64,000 bases of DNA from Roseiarcus sp963805295 (GTDB lineage Bacteria; Pseudomonadota; Alphaproteobacteria; Rhizobiales; Beijerinckiaceae), in the NCBI GenBank assembly GCA_963805295.1, contig CAWDTW010000079.1, positions 1 to 64,000 of the forward strand, written 5' to 3'. The stretch's first letter is position 1. Every line of letters starts with the position of its first letter. The translations under genes and the position numbers were made by a program. Positions 9,527 through 19,786 of the stretch are shown piece after piece. The notes beneath the pieces were generated by a model. The model saw only the letters and a program-made list of their open reading frames with translations, was not told the origin of the DNA and searched no databases.

Positions 9527-9552
9527 CCGAAATTCAAACTGAGACACTACCC
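9527..9552 (-). repeat. Right arm of the 26-bp inverted repeat
   Basis: Exact reverse complement of 3688-3713. It lies 232 bp beyond the native stop of the caspase-membrane gene. Together the arms bound 5865 bp, of which about 2.7 kb is ancestral island once the MITE, IS66 and ISKra4 inserts are removed. Confidence 0.8.
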
Positions 9553-10388
9553 GGGCAGGCGCTCTTTGGAGCATGATGCGATCCGGTCGAACGCCGGCGC
9601 CGCGTCGGGGCGGCGTCGTCACCCGAAGGGCCGGAGCGCAGCCGAGGGGTCGTGAAGCGACCTGCGCGGAGCGCGGCGTGAGCGCCTCAACGACGACGGG
9701 CCGACGTGGCTCGGCCGACCGCTGGCGCGTTCGGTCTCGTGCCGAAGTCTCCCGGCGCCCGCGCTCAACGGCCCGAGGCGATGCCTTCCCGTTGAGATTG
9801 CAGAGAAAAACCGGGGTCCTGTCTCCGGCCTCGAGAAAAACCAACAATCTCTTGCCTAGCTTGCAGGATTGTTCTATGTTTGTTCTCAAAACCGCAGCCT
9901 TGAAGGAGAGCCCCGAGTTGCCCGCTTCCACCAGAGCCGTTAGGCCCGCCGGCGCCGCGCAGCCGCTGCGCCTGGCGGCGGGAGCCCGGTTTCTTCGGAG
10001 GCAAAGTGGAGTTTCTTGAAAGGGAGGGCGCAAAAAAAAATTTTCGCGGCCCTCTCGGACGCAACCCTTTGACAAGTCACAAATCGCGGTCAGAAATGGA
10101 AGAAAAAGGAAGGAGAAGGAAGGCCTTTTCTGGTCTATTTGCGTGAGTTTTCCGGTTGCTGGCGGGCGCACGGCGCGTATTCGAAACGATTTTCGGCGCC
10201 GTTCCCGAGGCGCCCAGCCTCATGCACCTCGAAGGATGTTCGCTGTCTCCGCATCGATGGAAAAGCGCTGGCGCTCGGAGGGCGCGCCGAAGCCGTCGTC
10301 GACGTCGACGATGAAGTCGACCAACTCGAAGGCCTTGCGCGCCTGGGAGGGCTTGACGGATATATGAGAAGATGCTAAATAAGTAAGT
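9553..10388. other. Gene-poor stretch between the island and the ArsR gene
   Basis: No convincing protein gene is seen on either strand. It holds a candidate SOS-type site at 9871-9885, a run of A residues near 10033-10040, and an AT-richer leader directly ahead of the ArsR start at 10389. A short frame from 9876 (47 codons, MFVLKTAALKESPELP onward) follows the SOS-like site but resembles nothing known and may be chance. Confidence 0.5.
9871..9885 (+). promoter_or_regulatory. Candidate alphaproteobacterial LexA (SOS) box
   Basis: GTTCTATGTTTGTTC fits the alphaproteobacterial LexA direct repeat GTTC-N7-GTTC exactly. Such boxes usually precede lexA, recA, uvrA or imuA-imuB-dnaE2, but no SOS gene follows here. 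It could be a relic of a lost SOS gene or a chance match. Confidence 0.3.
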
Positions 10389-10739
10389 ATGAATTTAGTG
10401 AGTCTGCAATTAAAGGCGGGGGAAGCGGAGAGGCTCTTGAAGGCGATGGCCAGCCGGCCGCGCCTCATGATCCTTTGCGAGCTCTTGAAGGGCGAGCGGA
10501 CCGTGACGGCTCTGCACGAAGCCGTCGGGCTCAGCATGTCGGCGATGTCGCAGCATCTTGCCCGGCTGAGGGCGGACGAACTCGTTTCGACGCGACGCAA
10601 ATCGCAGACGATCTACTATTCCCTCGCCGACGACGGCGCGACCCGGATGATCGAGACGCTTTATGAGATTTACTGTTCGCCGGTGGACGCTTCGGCGCGG
10701 CGCGAAGCGGAGTTGGAAAGGGCGCAAAGCGAGGAATAG
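10389..10739 (+). CDS. ArsR/SmtB-family regulator with BigR/SqrR-like cysteine pair
   Basis: 116 residues with a winged-helix core (about 15-95): LLKAMASRPRLMILCELLKG, recognition helix SMSAMSQHLARLRADELV, and wing TRRKSQTIYYSLAD. Cysteines lie at the ILCELL position and near the C-terminus in EIYCSP, matching the placement of the paired thiols in BigR and SqrR, which sense persulfide or redox state and repress sulfide-oxidation genes. Metal-binding motifs such as ELCVCDL are absent. No obvious target operon is adjacent; an AT-rich leader upstream suggests autoregulation. Function as a reactive-sulfur or redox sensor is inferred from the cysteine pattern. Confidence 0.75.
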   Translation: MNLVSLQLKAGEAERLLKAMASRPRLMILCELLKGERTVTALHEAVGLSMSAMSQHLARLRADELVSTRRKSQTIYYSLADDGATRMIETLYEIYCSPVDASARREAELERAQSEE

Positions 10740-10939
10740 GAAATGACAGTCATTGGCGGCGCGCCGAACCATGCGCCGTCGCGCAGACACGGCATTGAGC
10801 CCCATGCGCCTTTCCTGCGTAGCAGCAGGGGTCAAGTCGTCGAAACCGCTGCCGGGTTGTCTTTCATGCGTGCGCGGGTTGGCGTCAGATCGAGCCCGCC
10901 CGGCGCCCTGACATCGAAAAACCCTCGGCGAGGCGCTGC

Positions 10940-12763
<1,824 letters not shown>

Positions 12764-13002
12764 CCGCAACACCCCGCTTGAACCCAATTCGCGCGGAGCA
12801 AGGGTTAGGCCAACGACCCCCGGCTTCACAAGTCAAAATCGATGAAGGAATGTGAACCGATATTCCGCGGAAAGCGCCGGTTCAACCGCGTGATGTTTAG
12901 GCTGCCCCGCCTTGGGCGAAGGAAGTCAAGGCGAGCGCGCCCCGCGCGCCGACGCGGCTCGAAGCGCTGCGCGCAACCAGCGTGGCCGGGCGAGATTCGG
13001 CG

Positions 13003-13923
13003 TCATCGCTGAAGCAGTAGGCGATTGCACTCGATGAAGCGCCAAAAGCGGATCCGAAAGAGGACGGCGATCGCCTTCAGACGCAGTTCGACGTTTTGCA
13101 GTTTTTTTGATCGGGCGATGGCGACCCAATGCACGAACGGCGAACCCAAAACGGCGAGGCTCCGCAGGAACCACAACGCGCGTCCGTTCGGCTTCTCGAG
13201 AGTAGCTGCGAACGCTTCGCTCGGGGCTTTTCGCCATTTGTGGGTCAGTTCGTTCCAGTTCCGCCGCGCCTGATGGGAGACGACGACGTCGGCGGCGTAG
13301 CGGAAGCGATAATGGGCCGCGACCGCCCGCCGACCCCAGTCCACGTCCTCCGCCACTTGCCCGCGAAATCCGCCGACGCGATCGAAGATCTCGCGAGAGA
13401 CGAACATGTTGCCCGAACCCGAGAAGCCAAGCTGTTCGATGTAGCGCTTGAAATTGAACGCGAACACTTTTTCGAACGCCTCGACCCCGGTCGGATGGGC
13501 AGGGTCTTCATAGTCGACGTCAACCCGACCGCCGACGATTTCAGCGTCCGACAGGACGGCCAAGCCGCGTTCGAGCCACGTCGGGGTCGGACGGCAATCG
13601 GAGTCGATAAAGGCGAGATAACGCCCGCGCGAGGCCTCGACCGCGGCGTTACGCGCCGCGCCCGCGCCTTGGATCGGGGCAGGCACGACCCGTGCGACGT
13701 CGCTGCAGACGCGTTCGACCTCCTTCAGCCCGCAGCGGGAGTTGTTGTCGGCGACCACGACCTCGAACTGGCTTCCGGGCAACGTCTGCGCCGCGAGCAG
13801 GCGAATGCATCGCTCGAGATTGGCTAGGTCGTTGTAATGGGGGATGATCACCGAAAGGAGCGGCGCGCCGCTCCCGGGCGGCGGAGATCCCTTGACGCTG
13901 TTCGTGGACGGGTCGTTGGCCAT
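13003..13923 (-). CDS. Glycosyltransferase family 2 (GT-A fold)
   Basis: 306 residues. The N-terminal LLSVIIPHYNDLANLERCI, the GAGAARNAAVEASRGRYLAFIDSDC segment with the Asp-X-Asp-like metal site, the acceptor loop GGRVDVDYED, and QVAEDVDWGRRA are standard GT2 features. The C-terminal part is basic and hydrophobic and probably peripheral to the inner membrane. It transfers an unidentified sugar during exopolysaccharide repeat-unit assembly. It is the outermost gene of the cluster on this side and is codirectional with the deacetylase, fkbH and second glycosyltransferase genes. Confidence 0.88.
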   Translation of the reverse strand: MANDPSTNSVKGSPPPGSGAPLLSVIIPHYNDLANLERCIRLLAAQTLPGSQFEVVVADNNSRCGLKEVERVCSDVARVVPAPIQGAGAARNAAVEASRGRYLAFIDSDCRPTPTWLERGLAVLSDAEIVGGRVDVDYEDPAHPTGVEAFEKVFAFNFKRYIEQLGFSGSGNMFVSREIFDRVGGFRGQVAEDVDWGRRAVAAHYRFRYAADVVVSHQARRNWNELTHKWRKAPSEAFAATLEKPNGRALWFLRSLAVLGSPFVHWVAIARSKKLQNVELRLKAIAVLFRIRFWRFIECNRLLLQR

Positions 13924-15530
13924 GACGTTTCGCGAGGTTGGCCTATCGGCGGGCGTGAAGGGTTTTGAATTGGGCCGCGCAGCGGGACCGTTTTCTGCCG
14001 GCGGCTAGCAGGCTTCTCCGACTGGGGGCTTTGAAGTCAAGCTGTCGTGAACGTCTTGCTCTGCCCTGTCAGGGTTGTTCGCGTGGGTTGCCGTCCTTCT
14101 CTTCGCGGTCGGCACAGCGTCACCGCATTATGGCATTGATCGACAACCAAGATCAAAGCTTGGTCAAAGCTTCGAGACGCCGCCGAAACGACCGATGCAG
14201 GCTACGGTCGAAACCGGATGGGACCGAGCGCGTTGCGCACTGGCAGGATTTGACAACCCGCCGCAAGAGCGCGGGTCACTGCCGCTTCGAGCAGAGCCGG
14301 CGTGCAGCCGTAAGAGCTCGGATCGTCGTCGACGTCGTGGGTATAGAAGATGAGCCATGACCTTGGCCGCGCCGAGCGCTCGATCAATGTTCTGACGGTG
14401 TCGGCGCTGGTCAATCGCGAGTAAATCCGCTCGGCGCGCAAGGCTCCGAGATCCGCAACACCGCAGTTCGCGCCCGGGAAGCTCGACCTGCACGCGGCGA
14501 ACCGGCCCTGCAGAAACAATTGAGCCAGTTGCAAATTTATTTGGAACGCCTCTCATAACCCCTCTCAAATCGAGGCAATATATTTAGACTCCATCCAACG
14601 GTTGTCAAGGCAATATTCTAAAAGATTCCGCTTTACTGTGAGAAAGATTTCAATATAGTGTCGATTCTATCGTCCTGATCCCTAGCAACAGCAATGACCG
14701 ACGATCCTCTCGACGCTATGAAAGCGCGCTGGAACCACATCCAGGGCTATCTGTTTCCTTGGCTTCGCGAGGAAGTCGACCCGATGACCGAAGCGCTCGG
14801 GCGGCTCGTCACGACCCTCGACGTGATCGGCCTCGAGGCCTTCGTTCCCGAACCGCCCCGAGGCGCCGGCCGCCCGCCTGACGATCGCCGCGCCCTCGCC
14901 AGGGCTTTCGTCGCCAAGGCGGTGCTGGGCGGCCCTACCACCACCGCTCTGATCGAGCGCCTCGATGTCGACAGGTCGCTGCGTCGCATTCTCGGTTGGG
15001 AACGACGCTCGCAAGTGCCATCGGAAGCTACCTTTTCCCGCGCCTTCGCGGAGTTTGCGCAGGGCGATCTGCCCGACAAGATGCACGCGGCGCTGATCGA
15101 GCGCTCGCTCGGCGGGCGCATCGTCGGCGTGATCGCGCGCGACGCGACCGAGATCGAGGCGCGCGAGAAGCCGGTCAAGACGGAGCCGAACGACAATAAG
15201 GGGGATCCGCCGCCGCCCGATGGCGCTCAGCCGACGCGCAAGCGCGGACGCCCGCGCAAGGACGAGGAACGGCCAAAACCCGAGCCGACGCGCCTCGAAC
15301 GGCAGACCACGCAGAACCTCGATCAGATGCTCGCCGATCTGCCCACCGCGTGCGATGTCGGCTCCAAGAAGAACAGCAAGGGCTACAAGGAAACCTGGAT
15401 CGGCTACAAACTGCATCTGGATGTCGCCTGCGGCCAAATCCCGGTCTCCTGCGTACTGACCTCGGCTTCCGTCCACGACAGTCAGGTCGCCATTCCCTTG
15501 ATGACCATGACCGGCGCCCGCGTCTCCTAT

Positions 15531-16858
15531 GGCGACGCCCAAAAATAGCCGATTCGGAATTTGCGAGTTTACTGGCATCGGCTGTTTAGCGGATTCCCGA
15601 GTGCGAGGCGAGCGTCTATATCGTGATGATGATAGACAAATTATCCCTGCGCGTCCGGTTTGACGCGCTTCGGCCTTCGCTGGACGAGCGACGCCGGCGG
15701 TTGAGCGCGGCGGCGGAGGCGAAGGCGGCGGGCTACGGCGGGATTGCGGCGGTCGCGCGCGCGACGAAGGTCGCCCGGAGCACGATTGGGCGCGGTCTGA
15801 AGGACTTGCGGAACCCCGGCTCCTTGACGGGAGAGGTGCGGCGCAAGGGCGGGGGCACTCCTCGGTTGACGGTCAAGGACCCGACGCTGTTGGAGGACTT
15901 GCAACGATTACTCGAGCCGGCGACGATGGGCGACCCGATGCGGCCGTTGCGATGGGTCTCCAAGAGCCACGACAAGCTGGCGACGGCGCTTCGCGCCATG
16001 GGTCACAAAGTGAGTTCCTCGACCATTCCCAAGCTGCTGGAGGAACTGAAATATTGTCGCCATTCCAACCGCAAGACCAAGGAAGCCGGCAAACATCCTG
16101 ATCGCGACGCCCAGTTCGAATATATCAACGCGAAGGTCGAGGCGTTTCAGGCGGCCGGCGAACCCGTGATATCGATCGACGCGAAGAAGAAGGAATTGCT
16201 GGGCGAATTCAAGAACGGCGGTAGCGACTATGGGCCGCAGGGCGAACCGATCGAGGTCAACGCTCACGATTTCGAGGACAAGGAGTTGGGCAAGGTCGTC
16301 CCTTACGGGGTCTACGACATCGGCGCCAACCTCGGCTATGTCAGCCTCGGAATCGACCACGACACCGGGGAGTTCGCCGTCAACGCCGTCCGATGCTGGC
16401 TCGATCAGATGGGTTGGAAGCTCTATCCCGGGATGAGGCGCCTGATGATCACGGCCGACGGCGGCGGCTCCAATGGTTCACGGCTGCGGCTCTGGAAGTT
16501 GGCCCTCCAACAACTCGCGGACGAAACCGGTCTGATCATTCAGGTTTGCCACTATCCGCCAGGGACTTCGAAGTGGAACAAGATCGAGCATCGCATGTTC
16601 TGCCACATCACGCAGAACTGGCGCGCGACGCCACTCCTCAGCCTCCTCATCGTCATCGAACTGATCGCCAACACCACGACGAAAACCGGTCTCAAAATCC
16701 GCTGCGAACTCGATAGCAACACCTATCCAAAGGGCATCAAGGTCTCGGACGCGGAAATGGCGACCCTCAACATGACCCGAGACTCATTCCATCCAGAATG
16801 GAACTACAGCATCTCGCCGAGGTTTCACGAAATGAAGCAATAGTTTTTGGGCATCGCC
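15531..16858 (+). mobile_element. ISAzo13-family insertion sequence, copy 1 (1328 bp)
   Basis: Terminal repeats GGCGACGCCCAAAAA (left) and GGCGATGCCCAAAAA (right, reverse-complemented). A 3-bp duplication, TAT, lies at 15528-15530 and 16859-16861. Near-identical copies lie at 38728-40054, 50392-51719 and 60852-62179, all in the same orientation. Inserted in the transposase gene of another element, giving a nested insertion. Confidence 0.9.
15623..16843 (+). CDS. ISAzo13-family transposase, copy 1
   Basis: 406 residues, GTG start. N-terminal helix-turn-helix region (GGIAAVARATKVARSTIGRG), then the ISAzo13 DDE core: PVISIDAKKKELLGEF (first Asp), LMITADGGGSNGSR (second Asp) and GTSKWNKIEHRMF (Glu). 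The C-terminus ends SISPRFHEMKQ. The frame is intact and probably functional; copies 3 and 4 are essentially the same protein. Confidence 0.92.
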   Translation: MMMIDKLSLRVRFDALRPSLDERRRRLSAAAEAKAAGYGGIAAVARATKVARSTIGRGLKDLRNPGSLTGEVRRKGGGTPRLTVKDPTLLEDLQRLLEPATMGDPMRPLRWVSKSHDKLATALRAMGHKVSSSTIPKLLEELKYCRHSNRKTKEAGKHPDRDAQFEYINAKVEAFQAAGEPVISIDAKKKELLGEFKNGGSDYGPQGEPIEVNAHDFEDKELGKVVPYGVYDIGANLGYVSLGIDHDTGEFAVNAVRCWLDQMGWKLYPGMRRLMITADGGGSNGSRLRLWKLALQQLADETGLIIQVCHYPPGTSKWNKIEHRMFCHITQNWRATPLLSLLIVIELIANTTTKTGLKIRCELDSNTYPKGIKVSDAEMATLNMTRDSFHPEWNYSISPRFHEMKQ

Positions 16859-17738
16859 TATCTCTACGATCTAATGGATGCGGCCTACGACGCCGCCGCC
16901 ATCCATGACCACAGCAAGGCGCTCGGCCATGCGCCGATCATCGATCGCAACTTTCGCGCCCAGCACGAAGCCAAGGCCGAATGGGCCAAAGAAGTCGAGC
17001 GCATGAAACTCATCCATATGCCCGATCCGGACGACGTGATTTTTGATTTTCGCACCCTGGCCGAACGCGTCAACGCCCGACTGAAGGATGAATTCGGCGC
17101 ACGGTCCGTGCGCGTGCGCGGCGCGATCAAGGTCAAATGCCACCTCATGTTCGGCGTGGTGGCACTCGCGGTCGATCAAATACTCCGCGTCACGCAGCTC
17201 AGGCCCGCGCCGGCCTGAGCGCCGGCCCCTCCGCCCCGCGAACACAGGGAAAATTCGCCGCGTCGATGAATTTTGCAAGAGGCTCAATTTGGTCGGCAGA
17301 TCGATATCGCCGAACGGGAAGGCGAACGTGCTGATCCGCAAATCGCCGAAATACTCTCGCAGAAAGTCCTCGTTCGCCTCGACGTCTTCGATCAGGCGGG
17401 AGCGCGCCACTTGCGTGACACGCAGATGCGAAGCCGTGTGGCCGCCGATCTCGTGGCCGTTATCGACGAGACGCCGCAAGTCTGCGAGTTCGAAATAGTC
17501 AATTCCGTCTACAGCGGCGCCAGTAAACACACAACAAAAGTAATAAGTTCCGGCGACGCCGTGGCGCTCCAAGATCGCCGCCCCGTTGCGAACGGCCGAC
17601 TTCGGGAAATCATCGAACGTAAAGGAAACGATCGGCCGTTCGTTGACCATGCGCACGGTGCGCGTACGCACGAGTTTCGCCGAGATGCGGTTCACGCGGC
17701 GAGCCAGGTTGTCGAAGAGCCCCGAATTCGACATCCGT

Positions 17739-18809
17739 TCAGCCGGCCAAAGACGGCGCGGGCGATGCTTCACGCGCCGAACGCGTTCGGTCGATCACCT
17801 TTACGACGTCGCACTCCGGCAAATTCTCGAGCCGCGGCGAAACGAATATATCGCTCCCCCTGGCGGGCGAAAATCCCATCTCCTCCAGAACCTGCCGAGC
17901 CGACTGGTTGCGGCCCGAGAAATGGAATGTCGTTGAAACCCTGTCGCGACCATGCGACATCGCGCGCTCGATGAGCCAGCCGAAAAACGCGTGTTCGACC
18001 CTCTTGTGCTGCACGCGGCAGCTCATGAAGAAGTTCTCGACATGGAATTGCACGGTATCGACGATTGCAAAGCCGATCACGCCGGAGTCCCCGAACCTGT
18101 CCGAACACGACAGGACGAGGCCCGACTTGTCATGTGCGGAATTGGAAAGCAGGCTTTCGACGTCATTGCGAGACGACGCTTTGCCCGCGTAGTTGAGCTG
18201 ATTGGTCCGTTGCAACAGTTCAAAGACGCGACCCATATTTTCGCTCGCGACGTCAGTGATCGTCAGCTCGATAGAGCTCGACCTCAAGAAATCGAGGAAC
18301 GTCGCGTTGGTCTCACGGAAGGCTGCCTCGCGCATATCCTCGACCTTGTACATCGCGCGTCGATTGCGGCCCTCCTCCGTGATTGGCGTATCGAGCTCGT
18401 GCAGATCGAGGAGCTCGCCAATCCGCAATTCCTCGATGACCCGCACGTCGGGGTGAGCGGAAAGGACCTCCGCCCGTTCGAACTGCTGATCGTCGATGAA
18501 CAGGAAGGTGTTCTTGTGGATGTTGAGCCTGCGCGCGATCTCTACGATGCTCGCGCTCTTTGGCCCCCAGCCGATTTGCGGCGCGAGGAAATATTCGCGC
18601 AGGCCGAAATGATCGAGCGCTGCGAGTGCGTCATTGGGATTGTTCTTGCTCGCGATTGAATGGAGGATCCCACGTTGGTCCAGCTCCTTGATTGCCCTGA
18701 CCGCCACCGGTTTCGGCATCAGGTTCTCGACTCCGTCCTCGATGAGCGAGCCGCGCCACAATGTGTCGTCGAGATCCCATACCACGCATTTGACTTTGGC
18801 CGCGGGCAT
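17739..18809 (-). CDS. FkbH-like HAD-family protein (IIIC subfamily)
   Basis: 356 residues from MPAAKVKCVVWDLDDTLWRG. The HAD nucleophile motif DLDDT is at the N-terminus, followed by LHSIASKNNPNDA and FLFIDDQQFERAEV (motif IV acidic pair). The C-terminal GNAT-like half includes LLQRTNQLNYAGK and FFGWLIERAMSHGRD. FkbH-domain proteins activate small acyl groups such as glyceryl onto carriers or sugars. In polysaccharide clusters they probably add non-sugar decorations. It lies 4 bp upstream of the deacetylase gene. The start is uncertain because the preceding gene overlaps it in another frame. Confidence 0.85.
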   Translation of the reverse strand: MPAAKVKCVVWDLDDTLWRGSLIEDGVENLMPKPVAVRAIKELDQRGILHSIASKNNPNDALAALDHFGLREYFLAPQIGWGPKSASIVEIARRLNIHKNTFLFIDDQQFERAEVLSAHPDVRVIEELRIGELLDLHELDTPITEEGRNRRAMYKVEDMREAAFRETNATFLDFLRSSSIELTITDVASENMGRVFELLQRTNQLNYAGKASSRNDVESLLSNSAHDKSGLVLSCSDRFGDSGVIGFAIVDTVQFHVENFFMSCRVQHKRVEHAFFGWLIERAMSHGRDRVSTTFHFSGRNQSARQVLEEMGFSPARGSDIFVSPRLENLPECDVVKVIDRTRSAREASPAPSLAG

Positions 18810-19636
18810 GAGCGGACCACCGACCGGCCGCGCGGGCGAGAGCGCGCTGGCGCCTGGAGCGGCGGCCAATCCGAAGCCGGCCTTCGCCCGCGCTCCTCCG
18901 CGAACGCGACGAACTCCAAGCAGCTGAAGATGAAGGTATTGTCTTGCGGCGCGTCGACCGGCTCGATCTGCACCAGGACGCGAGCGTCCAGATCGACGGC
19001 CGCTCGAATGTCGGCGAGGGCGATCTCGACGCGGTTGTATCCCGGCTTCAACGTGAAATGCCTTTGGAAATAGCCTCCCGTCGAGACTGTGGGCTTGACG
19101 CTGAAAGTGAAGAGGCAATCGCGCGGCGTCTGGCTGAGGCACTCGATCAAGAATGCGTCGAACGCCGCCGCGCCCGCGCCGCCCGAGGCGAACTGAGTCT
19201 TCGCTCGGTTCCAGCCGATCGCAACGCCATCCTGGATGCGATGCGGAAGCGGAGCTGCGGCCAGGAAAGCGGCGACAGCAGTGTCCGCCTTGCGCAAGGC
19301 CCAGGCGCGGCCTCGCGATAAGGCTGAAGGGCGCGATGCGGACTCCAGCTTGCCCCATTTGCGAAAGGAAACCCGCAAACCGAGCGCGCTACTCTCGCCT
19401 TCCGCGCGCACCGCCTGCGCTCCGCAGTCGAAACGCCTGCACTTCAAATCGCGCCTCGGCGTGTAAAACGCGCAGGTCGAATAGCACGTCGGCATAACGC
19501 ATTCGGAACAATGCTCGGCCCAGACGAGCGTTGAACTTGAGACAATAGCCTCTCGAGTGGAGGCAAAAAGCCGCAGGGTGTCATGGTCTATCGCTACCGG
19601 CGCCGGCAGATATTCACCAACGACAGTCTGAAGCAT
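18719..19636 (-). CDS. Uncharacterised cysteine-rich protein upstream of fkbH
   Basis: About 300 residues from MLQTVVGEYLPAPVAID. Near residues 38-60 it has five cysteines in WAEHCSECVMPTCYSTCAFY followed by DLKCRRFDCG, then a beta-rich part (LFTFSVKPTVSTGGYFQRHF; GYNRVEIALADIRAAV; ARVLVQIEPVD). I do not recognise a named family, but it is codirectional with fkbH. The last 30 codons overlap fkbH in another frame and look like random Arg/Pro-rich sequence, so a frameshift near 18890 may have separated an originally abutting or fused pair. A Cys-rich metal or Fe-S site is possible but unproven. Confidence 0.6.
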   Translation of the reverse strand: MLQTVVGEYLPAPVAIDHDTLRLFASTREAIVSSSTLVWAEHCSECVMPTCYSTCAFYTPRRDLKCRRFDCGAQAVRAEGESSALGLRVSFRKWGKLESASRPSALSRGRAWALRKADTAVAAFLAAAPLPHRIQDGVAIGWNRAKTQFASGGAGAAAFDAFLIECLSQTPRDCLFTFSVKPTVSTGGYFQRHFTLKPGYNRVEIALADIRAAVDLDARVLVQIEPVDAPQDNTFIFSCLEFVAFAEERGRRPASDWPPLQAPARSRPRGRSVVRSCPRPKSNAWYGISTTHCGAARSSRTESRT

Positions 19637-19786
19637 TGCAGACAGCCTCCACCCCTCGCCCATGTCGCCAGCCGACGATTTTCGCCGACCCGCCGGCGCC
19701 TAAAGCGAACTGAGCACTATTTTGCCCGCTATCTTTCTTGGCGGCAAGTTGCGATATTTCCGGCTCGCTATTTCACGGGCGCGTTA

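Larger units (their letters stand above)
14694..17218 (+). pseudogene. IS4/IS5-superfamily transposase interrupted by ISAzo13 copy 1
   Basis: The 5' part starts MTDDPLDAMKARWNHIQGYL and includes the DDE-type segment GVIARDATEIEAREKP, a basic PTRKRGRPRKDEE linker and KGYKETWIGYKLHLDVACG, up to MTGARVSY at 15530. The 3' part resumes after the insert with LYDLMDAAYDAAAIHDHSK, HAPIIDRN and RTLAERVNARLKDEFGAR, and ends QLRPAPA at 17218. Removing 15531-16858 plus one TAT restores an uninterrupted frame, so the transposase was intact when ISAzo13 landed in it. Confidence 0.82.
14529..17278 (+). mobile_element. DDE_Tnp_1-type insertion sequence, itself split by ISAzo13 copy 1
   Basis: Approximate ends are short inverted repeats TTGCAAATTTAT at 14529 and, reverse-complemented, TTGCAAAATTCAT ending at 17278. 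No clear target duplication is visible, so the ends are uncertain by a few bases. About 1.4 kb remains without the ISAzo13 insert. The host is the polysaccharide deacetylase gene. Confidence 0.6.
14202..17734 (-). pseudogene. Polysaccharide deacetylase (NodB-type), split by nested insertion sequences
   Basis: The N-terminal half starts MSNSGLFDNLARRVNRI at 17734, 4 bp after the fkbH stop. It carries FTFDDFPKSA (catalytic Asp and metal Asp) and GHEIGGHTASH (metal histidines), then TFAFPFGDIDLPTKLSL. The C-terminal half resumes at about 14528 with LFLQGRFAACRSSFPG and ends WLIFYTHDVDDDPSSYGCTP...RNALGPIRFRP at 14202. The two halves fit one CE4 deacetylase of about 290 residues, interrupted by about 2.75 kb. 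It would remove N- or O-acetyl groups from the exported polysaccharide. It is almost certainly inactive now. Confidence 0.85.

Noticed and set aside
10021..10130. Apparent A/T-run terminator near 10033
   Set aside because: There is a run of A residues but no stable GC stem directly before it, on either strand.
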